A DNA stretch of 64,000 nt from Paenibacillus sp. SYP-B3998 (GTDB lineage: Bacteria; Bacillota; Bacilli; Paenibacillales; NBRC-103111), in the NCBI RefSeq assembly GCF_010820665.1, contig NZ_JAAIKC010000010.1, positions 1-64,000 of the forward strand. Direction: 5' to 3'. The position numbers and the translations under genes are program-made. Positions within the stretch are counted from its first letter, which is position 1, and every line of letters starts with the position of its first letter. This document shows positions 57,179 to 64,000 of this stretch, piece by piece. The notes under the pieces are model-generated. The model searched no databases. It was not told the DNA's origin and was given only the letters and a program-made list of their open reading frames with translations.

Positions 57179-57745
57179 TTAGCGTTGTTTTTGTGTTGTA
57201 CGAACGAAAATCCAAATTAATAATAAAAAAGCTAATGAAATGATCAATCTAGGTACGTTGCCGCTCAGAAATAATAAATCATGCCCAATAAGAGTCTCCA
57301 TCGCAACCGAGGGGGCTTTTCCTAAGAATGTGACTACAATGAAATCAAGAACGCGAACATTTGAAAATGCAGCTGCAAGTGTAATTACAACCGAAGGAAT
57401 CGGTGTCAATCTCGCAACAAATAATAGAAACAAACTACGGACCCTTCCTGCGTTGTTTATTCGTTGTACCCATTTCCATTTTTCCGTATCCAATCTGGAA
57501 GCTTTACCTATCCCCCATCGATAGAAGACAAAAGAAATCCATGCTCCTATAACTTCCCCAATTAAAGAAATAAAGAAACCTGGTACCATACCGAATACGG
57601 CTGCATTCGCCCCTGAGAGCAGTATTGAAGGCACAACCCCTATGATACTTATGGCCACATTTAACACTATACTGACCAAGATAGCCCAGACACCAAAACT
57701 TTTCAACCAATCAACTAACTTGTCCAAATCAAAAAGTAAGTCCAT
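57179..57745 (-). CDS. TVP38/TMEM64 (VTT/SNARE-associated) membrane protein
   Basis: The 188-residue protein has about five helices and the VTT core: VPSILLSGANAAVFGMVPGFFISLIGEVIGAWISFVFYRWG and ARLTPIPSVVITLAAAFSNV. The longer frame from 57844 would run through the operator; ATG 57745 has AGAAAGGG about 11 nt upstream and is preferred. Function in bacteria is unclear; some relatives handle metals or lipids. First gene of the operon under operator 5. Confidence 0.8.
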   Translation of the reverse strand: MDLLFDLDKLVDWLKSFGVWAILVSIVLNVAISIIGVVPSILLSGANAAVFGMVPGFFISLIGEVIGAWISFVFYRWGIGKASRLDTEKWKWVQRINNAGRVRSLFLLFVARLTPIPSVVITLAAAFSNVRVLDFIVVTFLGKAPSVAMETLIGHDLLFLSGNVPRLIISLAFLLLIWIFVRTTQKQR

Positions 57746-57775
57746 CCAACTGATTACCCTTTCTATTTTCATATA

Positions 57776-57792
57776 TACTACAAATTGTAGTA
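57776..57792. promoter_or_regulatory. BlaI/CopY-type operator 5 (divergent)
   Basis: TACTACA-AAT-TGTAGTA, perfect arms and identical to operator 4. It lies 31 bp before the VTT start and 82 bp before the truncated plus-strand gene at 57874. Confidence 0.85.
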
Positions 57793-57873
57793 AATTGCGT
57801 ATTAGGATGTCAAATCCAAGTTCTAATCTATTAAATATAGTCATAATCTATTAATAGACTAAGGAGGCTTATC

Positions 57874-58014
57874 ATGATGAAAACTACCGTTAATGATCAG
57901 AACACCTTCGTGCAACTTGTCCTAAATCATTGTAAACATCTACTTCGTCTATTTTCCTATTTAAGCTTGGCAACTGTACTAGTATTTACCATCATTGGAC
58001 TTATTGTTTACTTC
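57874..58014 (+). pseudogene. 5' fragment of a membrane protein gene cut by the transposon-like unit
   Basis: AAGGAGG lies 7 nt before the ATG. The frame reads MMKTTVNDQNTFVQLVLNH and a helix LSLATVLVFTIIGLIVYF, then runs into foreign sequence at about 58005-58020, where a TGT-N7-CAGAAT terminus starts. About 47 residues survive. It would have been under operator 5. Family cannot be told from this much. Confidence 0.6.
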
Positions 58015-58020
58015 CAGAAT

Positions 58021-59094
58021 CAAAAAACGCGTTTTCTGCTAATGATACATTTTGCTTGCGTTCAGCAATATACAATTCTACACTAGCACTTCTAACTAAG
58101 GTTTGATTATTAACATTCCTCTTAAGAATCACCCCATCAATTTGTTTAGTTTCGATAAATTCATTTAGCCTACTTGAAGAAACACCCATTTTTCCATGAT
58201 AAGTTTCTGCATTAAGTTGTTTATACAAAATTTCATAAAATTGTCCAAAGTCCTTTTTTAGTCCAACAGCATGTTTTTCAGTTTTTGGGATACCCTTTAG
58301 TTCTTCTATAAAGTAAAAAACGAATTTGGCCAATTCTTGAAAATTCTAAAAATATGACTTGTAATTTCATGGATTTTCAATATATCAAGTTGTCTACTAA
58401 ATGAAAATCTTTCACGATAAAAATACCCGGAAATTCGAATTAATGTCTGTAAAAGTAAATAAATTATTGAAACCAAGTCCATGTCTTTTAATGGGTTATT
58501 TTCATAATTGATTATTTTTTTCTGATCAAATTTATCTGAGAGAAGTCTAGATAGTTCTGCTTCACTCTGATTCACGAAAATTACTGGGGAATTTATCAGA
58601 TTATATCCACATCTGCAATAATGATAACTTGTAGTATCCAGCTTTAGTCTTTTATTACATTTTGGACAATTATGCAACATTAAACAATTATGAATATGAC
58701 AACATGTATAAAAACCTACTTCCCATCTTTTCCTGATATAACGTTCTTCTTTCAATCATAATGTGCATACTTGATTGTATTTAGTTTTCAAACCAAACCT
58801 AAATATTGTATTTACTTCATTAGTTCTATCCTGATAATATCTTCCGAACTCGTTGTAAAATGTTACTTTTTTTAATGAATCAATACTTTTATTAGTCATC
58901 CCGCTAAGTTTCTCTAACGAAATGTTCTGATTTTTAATCATAGAAAAGTTCTCTAACCCTTTTCCAGCAGTTAAACCGACGGCTGTACATACATTATATA
59001 TACTTACTATCATATTTTCGTTTGCTGTACGTATAATGTAACTTTTTAAATTTTCATCTGAAATTGTTTTCAGTCTAATTAAAAAACTGCACAT
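58021..59094 (-). pseudogene. tniQ: TniQ/TnsD-like transposition target-selection protein, broken
   Basis: Three consecutive frames form one TniQ-like protein. Frame 1 (59094-58756) holds the N-terminal domain (LKSYIIRTANENMI). It ends in TGA at 58758-58756, followed in the same frame by LKEERYIRKRWEVGFYTCCHIHNCLMLHNCPKC. The TGA sits where the second Cys of the first CxxC zinc knuckle belongs (VCTL-stop-LKEE). Frame 2 ends near 58320 at a run of six T; one more T would continue into YFIEELKGIP. Frame 3 ends near 58021. AGGAG precedes the ATG. TniQ proteins select target sites for Tn7-like transposons. Confidence 0.72.
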
Positions 59095-59194
59095 TTTTTG
59101 CTCTCCTATCCCTGACGTGTTCTCCTCAAAAAAAACACGTAATAATTTTAGTGCACTTCAACACCTTATCAATTTTAGACATAGTTTCATTGAA

Positions 59195-59380
59195 TTAGAC
59201 AGAAGGAACATTAGTCACTTCTTTATTCTCTTCTTTTTTCAATGTACCTAAGTATTTACTTAATGAGTCCAATATCAATATTCCGGGACGCCCTAAAGCA
59301 TAACCCTCTTTTTTACTTTTAAGAATCGTAGACAAGTATAAGGGTTGCATACACAAGAGTAATCTACCACTCTCGTTAAA
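59195..59380 (-). pseudogene. C-terminal fragment of the gene upstream of tniQ
   Basis: An open frame without start reads FNESGRLLLCMQPLYLS, KKEGYALGRPGILILDSLSKYLGTLKK and ends TAA at 59195, 100 nt before tniQ. It is preceded in frame by TGA (59383-59381). Position suggests another transposition gene of the same unit; I cannot name the family. Confidence 0.45.
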
Positions 59381-59438
59381 TCATTGCGTTCCGATCATCA
59401 TAAAGCTTTTCTAACTAAACCTATTTGTTAAACTTAAG

Positions 59439-59602
59439 TGTTCACATAAAAATAAGCCCGTGCCATAAGACACGGAGCTTCTATAACCACCTACAAAATA
59501 ATCTATAATGTATAGCCATGCATAATTATGAATTTCTCAATAAATCTGAAATTACTGTCTCACTAATTCCGAAAATTTTCTCAATAATTATGACACCACA
59601 CA
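59439..59602 (-). repeat. transposon-like end L2
   Basis: From outside on the minus strand: TGT (59602-59600), 7 nt, CATAATTATTGAGAAAA, CGGAATTAGTGAGA, CAGATTTATTGAGAAA. Spacing is identical to L1 at 37875. The same inner TGTTCACAT (59439-59447) and a hairpin CCGTG/CACGG follow. Confidence 0.65.
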
Positions 59603-59612
59603 ACCACCCAGC

Positions 59613-59750
59613 TGTGATATTCCAGAATTAATTAGAAAACGGATCCCGCAAACCCGCGTAGCTCCGTTTTTGTTGTTTCAGAATTTGTTAGAAACTGAAC
59701 TCGCCAGCGGCGAAGATGAGTGTTTGTTGCAGAATTCGTTAGAAAATGTA
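59613..59750 (+). repeat. transposon-like end R3
   Basis: TGT (59613-59615), 7 nt, CAGAATTAATTAGAAAACGG, then repeats starting at 59679 (CAGAATTTGTTAGAAA) and 59730 (CAGAATTCGTTAGAAAA). Intervals 56 and 51 nt equal those of R1. It starts 10 nt after L2, so two units abut. The 59751-60042 interval holds no gene. Confidence 0.68.
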
Positions 59751-60042
59751 TTTTAGCCGCTTTAAACATGTATGCATAAATATACATTCACACCAACCGA
59801 CTGACTTTAACTTCTTTGTCATCTTCCTGAAGTCTCTTTACAACGAAGACAAAGTATTATTAGATTATCCGAGCCAGTAGAAGTGATGCTTTTATTTCAT
59901 TAGTATTTTACTACGATCCTGTGTCAGATATTGCAGAGTCGCACTACATTTGAAGTACTTTTTATCTGGTATCACGTAAATAATTAGTATCAAAATAAGA
60001 TAAGCATTCTTCATAAACTTCGATAACTCTTCAGTTATTGCT

Positions 60043-61797
60043 TTATACATCTAAATTCGGCATACTCAAAAGATTAGTGCATGTTTCACAATTCGATCCA
60101 TTTTCGATTATACTGCTTTTATTACAAATTAAACATTTACGTATATTATGTTGTGTACCACAAGTGGCACATTTACCGACCGGAAAAATATAATCTTCTA
60201 GGCTAACTGTGATATTTCCACATTTATGGCATGGGTCGTCACATACAGGGCTATCTTCACCATCTCTAAGTGTACTGGAGGATCTATATTCCAAAAGTTT
60301 AACGTAGTTTTTAAATTCTTTTTCAATTGTATCCATAATTATATCAGCTAAAGTATCTAAATCTTTGTCGTATAAGGAATCATAAGTCTTATGAGTAAAC
60401 CTCCCTCCATCCGAGTCCCATTCAGCATTTCCATTTGTCCATAAAAGATCAATCTCACCTATAAAATAGTCAAATAGTGCTGTTGCTTTAACTAAGAAGG
60501 CACTCGTTTCACCAGGGCCTTCATTAATATGTTTTTTCATAGCATGGATTCGTATTATTTTATTACTTATCTTACTTTCAATAGTACAGAATGTAACAAA
60601 CTCCTCCTCAGGGAATTCAATATTAACACCATAATTGAACTCCAAATCATTTCGCGAGAGTTCCTCCATTATCTGCTGGGAAAATTTATTTAGTCTCCAA
60701 ATAACTTTCTCAATAATTTCAATTTCAGACAACACACGTACTCCAGCTTGTTCGTACATTCTTTTTTCTAACTTAAATTCAATTATAAGATTCTGTGCTT
60801 CTTTTCGTTTTTCATCAGAAATTGTTGACGTACTGAAGCGCTTTATTGCATCATTTAAAATCCCCTCAACTAAATTGACATTATTAAGTATCATCTTAAA
60901 TGCATGTTCATCTAGAAGTTTATTATGAGCAACGTGATTTCGATAGCTACAATATTCATCCCATGCATTTAGAAAATCAACACCATCTTGTTCCATGTGA
61001 TCTTTTACTGTTGCGAATTTTCTTTCATTTTCTTCTAACAAATTATTTTCAGTTAAATGTTGTTTAAATAAAGTGTCCCATAAGTTTCTTTCATCTTGAA
61101 GTTGGCTCTTTAAGAGAGATATTATACGTCCATTGTCGTTCTGCTGACCTCTTTGAAGTAAAGATTCAATCTCATCATTATAAGTTGGAATCCATTTTTT
61201 AGTCGTGTGTGTCATAATATCTTTTAGGTGGTCAGTGTCAACTGCCAACAAAAAATCTTCCACATTCCTAAAATCTTTTGTTACTCTTTTATAGCTTGGT
61301 TTTCTAGCATCATATTGTGTTTTAAGTCGCAGTGGGACCATTTTTTCCCACCACTCTATTCCGATTGAAGTAATCATGATATGGTTAATAAAGCTACGTA
61401 ACAAATTCTCTACATGATACATACGCCCGTATAATTGCTCTGCAAATCGATTTGATTGTTCATCAAAAAGCCAAACACATTTACTCCAGGTTTTCATTAA
61501 GAGATTTTTAATTAATACTTTAACCCTATGCAACTCTTCATCAAAATCAGTAGTTTCTTTTTTAGCATCAATGTTAACCACTAACTGGCCCAATTGGTCA
61601 TAACTATTAAATGCTAGGGTCATAAAATATATTGGACCGCGCTTGCTTATAAGTCTGAAACTCCATTCATTTTCCGATGAATCGTAAATCATAGCTGAAA
61701 TACCATTATCATTTGTGTTAAGACTTGCTAGTATTGTCTGCTTTATGTAAGTATCATCTACTTCAACTGTAGATTTAACAACCAAAAATCTAATCAA
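60043..61797 (-). CDS. HEPN-like protein with C-terminal zinc ribbons
   Basis: The 584-residue cytoplasmic protein is largely helical. Residues 275-300 read AWDEYCSYRNHVAHNKLL, giving the HEPN RNase motif R-x4-H (Arg286, His291); a second helical block at 120-150 (YGRMYHVENLLRSFINH) also looks HEPN-like. The tail (about 515-575) has two Cys4 ribbons (CHKCGN...CATCGT and CLICNK...CETC). HEPN RNases are common in abortive-infection and toxin systems. It lies alone between ends R3 and R4, in the cargo position. No partner antitoxin is visible. The start is weakly supported. Confidence 0.68.
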   Translation of the reverse strand: MIRFLVVKSTVEVDDTYIKQTILASLNTNDNGISAMIYDSSENEWSFRLISKRGPIYFMTLAFNSYDQLGQLVVNIDAKKETTDFDEELHRVKVLIKNLLMKTWSKCVWLFDEQSNRFAEQLYGRMYHVENLLRSFINHIMITSIGIEWWEKMVPLRLKTQYDARKPSYKRVTKDFRNVEDFLLAVDTDHLKDIMTHTTKKWIPTYNDEIESLLQRGQQNDNGRIISLLKSQLQDERNLWDTLFKQHLTENNLLEENERKFATVKDHMEQDGVDFLNAWDEYCSYRNHVAHNKLLDEHAFKMILNNVNLVEGILNDAIKRFSTSTISDEKRKEAQNLIIEFKLEKRMYEQAGVRVLSEIEIIEKVIWRLNKFSQQIMEELSRNDLEFNYGVNIEFPEEEFVTFCTIESKISNKIIRIHAMKKHINEGPGETSAFLVKATALFDYFIGEIDLLWTNGNAEWDSDGGRFTHKTYDSLYDKDLDTLADIIMDTIEKEFKNYVKLLEYRSSSTLRDGEDSPVCDDPCHKCGNITVSLEDYIFPVGKCATCGTQHNIRKCLICNKSSIIENGSNCETCTNLLSMPNLDV

Positions 61798-62043
61798 TGG
61801 GATCTAGCCTCCTGAAGGTTGGTGACGCATGATTTGCTAATTTATATAAAGGTAAGGAGCAATTACTGCAAACTTAATAAATAAGGGCCAAGAATCTGGC
61901 CCTGTTTTTCACTTCAAATTTTTATCAATAGGAAGTAGTTAAAGTAGATTGTCCTAAACTACACTCTCACCAATGAATTTTGTAAAATCCCCAATTATCT
62001 TGTATGTTATTATATCATGCTAGATAATATTAAGATTCTTCTT

Positions 62044-62170
62044 GGCATAAAAACAGAATTAATTAGAAAACGGAGCCCCGTATAATCGAGTGAGTCAGTC
62101 TTAGTTATGTTAGATATTTGCGGTGTGACGCGGCGGACAAGGAGGTTTGTTGCAGAAATTCGTTAGAAAA
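62044..62170 (+). repeat. transposon-like end R4 (degenerate)
   Basis: CAGAATTAATTAGAAAACGGAGC at 62054 matches repeat 1 of R1/R3; a weak repeat 2 (TTAGTTATGTTAGATA, 62101) and repeat 3 (CAGAAATTCGTTAGAAAA, 62153) follow. The TGT terminus is not conserved. Interval 1-3 is 99 nt instead of 107. The 62171-62361 stretch has no gene. Confidence 0.5.
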
Positions 62171-62361
62171 TAAATATAAACATAAATAGCGTTTATTCAT
62201 CATTCGCTAAACACCGAAATATTAATCCAAGGTCTAGTTTTTGATTCCCTGACATCCGTTAGAGAAAAAAGCCAATATGAAAACGAGTGAAAGGTCTCTT
62301 TCTTCATTTATTCCGAATCTAAATCTTATTTGAAGCATTGTAAAATTGTAATCTTAATTTC

Positions 62362-64000
62362 TCAATTTGAAAAGGGATCAAATACAGTTGTGTAAAGTAA
62401 AGGTTTCTTTTGAACTAAAGAACACAATTCATTAAATTTTGTATACTTCATCAACAGTTGGCTTCCAATTAAATAAGGAATTTTATCGCTATTATTCTCT
62501 GTATCTGAGAAGCCTACTTCCCACCTGAAATACTTTAATACTTCTTCACCATCTTCTAAGATCCCAACTATCCCACATCCAGTATCTATCATATTAATAC
62601 CCAGATTCTGTAATACACCTCCTCTTATGCCAAGATATTGTTTAGTATTGAAAGTAAGATAGGGATCACTATATAGTGAAATATTCGAAGTGAGAAACAC
62701 TTCCAATTTATTAAAATATCCAGGGAATATTGGAAACTCTTCATTCTCTTCAAGGAAACTGTATTCCTCGCCCAATTTTATAAATGGTACCATCGGGCTC
62801 TCCGCTCCAAAACCAACACCCGACAGAACTGTTATCGCTTCAGTATTCTCCCCGAAATTCTCTTTGTATTTTTCAAGTTTGTTAAACCATTTTTCAGAAT
62901 GTGCGATTCGTACCCAATCAGAGACTTCAACTTCTGTAACTCCTTCTTTAGCGAATTGTGGTAACACCAGATCTTGGGGTCGAGGAATAATTGAAGTTTG
63001 TTGAGCAACAATTAATGATATATCATCTAAAGCTATCTTATAGATCTCTCCTTCAATTTCATTAAAGAAAGGAGTTCCAGAATAGTTTTTTAGAAACTTC
63101 TCAACTTCCATTCCAATTTGGCTTGTTAATAAATCGTAAAAATATACATTTGGAATAAGTACATGATACATTCTGTTAAACAAGATCTCTCGATATTCTT
63201 TAACAAAAGATTCGGTAAAGATTTTATGGGTATAATCTTGTATTACACACTCAACATCTAACCCATATTCCTCCAGTAAGGTCACCTTGGAATCGATTCT
63301 CTTAATTCGATCTAGGAAGTAATGAGTTCTTTCGTTATATGAACTATGGTTTTTTCTGTATTCACAATAGATATTCTTTGTTTCTTTGTGAATAACTGCT
63401 CGAATTAAAAAGTTAGTCACCATATTTTTTGTTGGGTAGATTTGTTCAAGAGCATCTTTCATAAGCGTTTGGACTAACTCCTCAAACTTATACTGCTTAC
63501 ATATAAGAAATAATAACAAAACCAATGAATAATCGATGTAGTTATCCTTTTCTTGTATGAACTGAACAAAGGGCTTAACAAATTTTTCTCTATTTACTTT
63601 ATCTTCTAGTAGCAAATTCATTTCACTTATAATCCATTTATATCTATTTGCCTCCCCATATTTAAATCTTGATAGTAGAAGTGAAAAGAGTTTTTCTTCG
63701 TTATCAAAAAGCTCAGTCTGACTTTTTACAGCATCCCAGTCATAATCAATTTGTCCCGACAGCCTAAAGTTAATAATATCAAAGAGCCTATCCCAATACT
63801 CTAAAATTAGTTTTTTGTCATAATTAATAACTGCTAATGAGTTGATTATCTCCCCCCCTACCGCCAACGAATAATCAACGGTACTTAAATTGTTATAGAT
63901 ATACTCGAAAAAAAGTTCCTTTGCTACATTCGAATTATATTCATGCGCTTTCCTAAAAAACTCAATTTCCGTAAACTTATGATACCAACCATCAGTATGT
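62362..64000 (-). CDS. large protein of unknown function, 5' end beyond the window
   Basis: The frame stays open to the right edge; the codon TTG at 63867 is internal (upstream residues read HKFTEIEFFRKAHEYNSNVAKELFFEYI). At least 546 residues are visible, AT-rich, with no signal peptide or transmembrane segment. The first half is helical and repeat-like; the second half is mixed (WVRIAHSEKWFNKLEKYKE, GFGAESPMVPFIKLGEEY). I do not recognise the family. Its position next to a HEPN gene and behind end R4 suggests another cargo or defence gene. Confidence 0.6.
   Translation of the reverse strand, partial: HTDGWYHKFTEIEFFRKAHEYNSNVAKELFFEYIYNNLSTVDYSLAVGGEIINSLAVINYDKKLILEYWDRLFDIINFRLSGQIDYDWDAVKSQTELFDNEEKLFSLLLSRFKYGEANRYKWIISEMNLLLEDKVNREKFVKPFVQFIQEKDNYIDYSLVLLLFLICKQYKFEELVQTLMKDALEQIYPTKNMVTNFLIRAVIHKETKNIYCEYRKNHSSYNERTHYFLDRIKRIDSKVTLLEEYGLDVECVIQDYTHKIFTESFVKEYREILFNRMYHVLIPNVYFYDLLTSQIGMEVEKFLKNYSGTPFFNEIEGEIYKIALDDISLIVAQQTSIIPRPQDLVLPQFAKEGVTEVEVSDWVRIAHSEKWFNKLEKYKENFGENTEAITVLSGVGFGAESPMVPFIKLGEEYSFLEENEEFPIFPGYFNKLEVFLTSNISLYSDPYLTFNTKQYLGIRGGVLQNLGINMIDTGCGIVGILEDGEEVLKYFRWEVGFSDTENNSDKIPYLIGSQLLMKYTKFNELCSLVQKKPLLYTTVFDPFSN

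Larger units (their letters stand above)
58005..59602 (-). mobile_element. decayed Tn7-like unit carrying tniQ
   Basis: The left boundary is TGT (58005-58007), 7 nt, CAGAAT, followed by AAAAAACG, but without clear inner repeats. The right boundary is the array at 59439-59602, with TGT on the minus strand at 59602-59600. It contains a broken tniQ and the tail of an upstream gene. No 5-bp target duplication is visible (CTTAT left, ACCAC right), so either ends are misplaced or it has rearranged. No TnsA, TnsB or TnsC core is present. Confidence 0.5.

Noticed and set aside
58756..58758. TGA as a genuine selenocysteine codon in TniQ.
   Set aside because: TniQ zinc knuckles use cysteine only, no insertion element was evident by eye, and the same gene has a second disabling lesion; decay is the simpler reading.
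37633..59447. TGTTCACAT at 37633 and 59439 as the outer termini of one 22-kb transposon spanning the copper island.
   Set aside because: The repeat arrays point the other way: TGT-N7-CA termini lie at 37875 and 59602, so TGTTCACAT is internal to the L ends.

Overview
The window looks like chromosomal sequence from an endospore-forming Firmicute of the Paenibacillus/Brevibacillus type. Pointers are strong GGAGG ribosome binding sites, frequent TTG/GTG starts, an S-layer-homology surface protein, a 7TM-DISM sensor kinase, a complete HutP-type histidine utilisation locus, and many IS110, IS1182, IS256 and IS6 remnants. No rRNA, tRNA or CRISPR array was seen. Genus assignment is an inference.

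Region 1 (1-5.3 kb) holds small accessory genes: an AraC regulator divergent from a SRPBCC protein, a TIMP-like membrane-anchored protein, a frameshifted DUF4362 gene and an alpha/beta hydrolase. They are separated by copies of a dispersed ~90-bp stem-loop repeat (family A). Region 2 (5.3-13.4 kb) has a 1,312-residue RCC1/SLH surface protein, a decayed second copy of the hydrolase, and a histidine kinase/response regulator pair. Region 3 (13.9-18.2 kb) has an intact IS110-family transposase, a hypothetical gene, an IS6 remnant and an Lsa-like ABC-F ribosome-protection gene with a clear attenuator.

Region 4 (18.4-30.3 kb) is the hut locus, all on the minus strand: hutH, hutP, a permease, an AraC regulator, hutG, hutU, hutI and glutamate dehydrogenase, followed by hutD. 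Together they take histidine to 2-oxoglutarate. hutH and hutP each have their own sigma-A-type promoter, UAG/NAG array with 4-nt spacing, and terminator, so HutP antitermination appears to act twice. Two near-consensus cre sites suggest CcpA control.

Region 5 (30.4-43.6 kb) is a graveyard: an IS1182 fragment fused to a HINT-domain (polymorphic toxin) remnant, a secreted DUF2599 protein, a decayed IS110, an IS256 fragment, a glycan-binding module fragment, and a siderophore-precursor-like set (SbnA-like synthase, EamA transporter, broken SbnI-like serine kinase).

Region 6 (43.2-58.0 kb) is a coherent envelope copper/thiol-redox island. Five palindromes TACTACA-N3-TGTAGTA sit upstream of gene blocks, and the island carries its own BlaI/CopY repressor and M56 protease. 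The target blocks are a CcdA/DsbD-like/TlpA/Lgt-like/Lgt operon, a lipoprotein multicopper oxidase followed by a C39 peptidase, a VTT membrane protein plus a beta-propeller protein, a broken DUF1405 gene, and possibly a two-component system whose regulator is frameshifted.

Region 7 (36.1-37.9 kb and 58.0-64.0 kb) contains repeated transposon-like ends: TGT-N7-CA termini, each followed by three direct repeats of a CAGAATT..TTAGAAA motif at fixed spacing. They bound a DUF4317 gene, a decayed tniQ gene, a HEPN/zinc-ribbon protein and an unknown large ORF that runs off the right edge. I read these as Tn7-like cargo units; this is the most novel-looking structure in the window.
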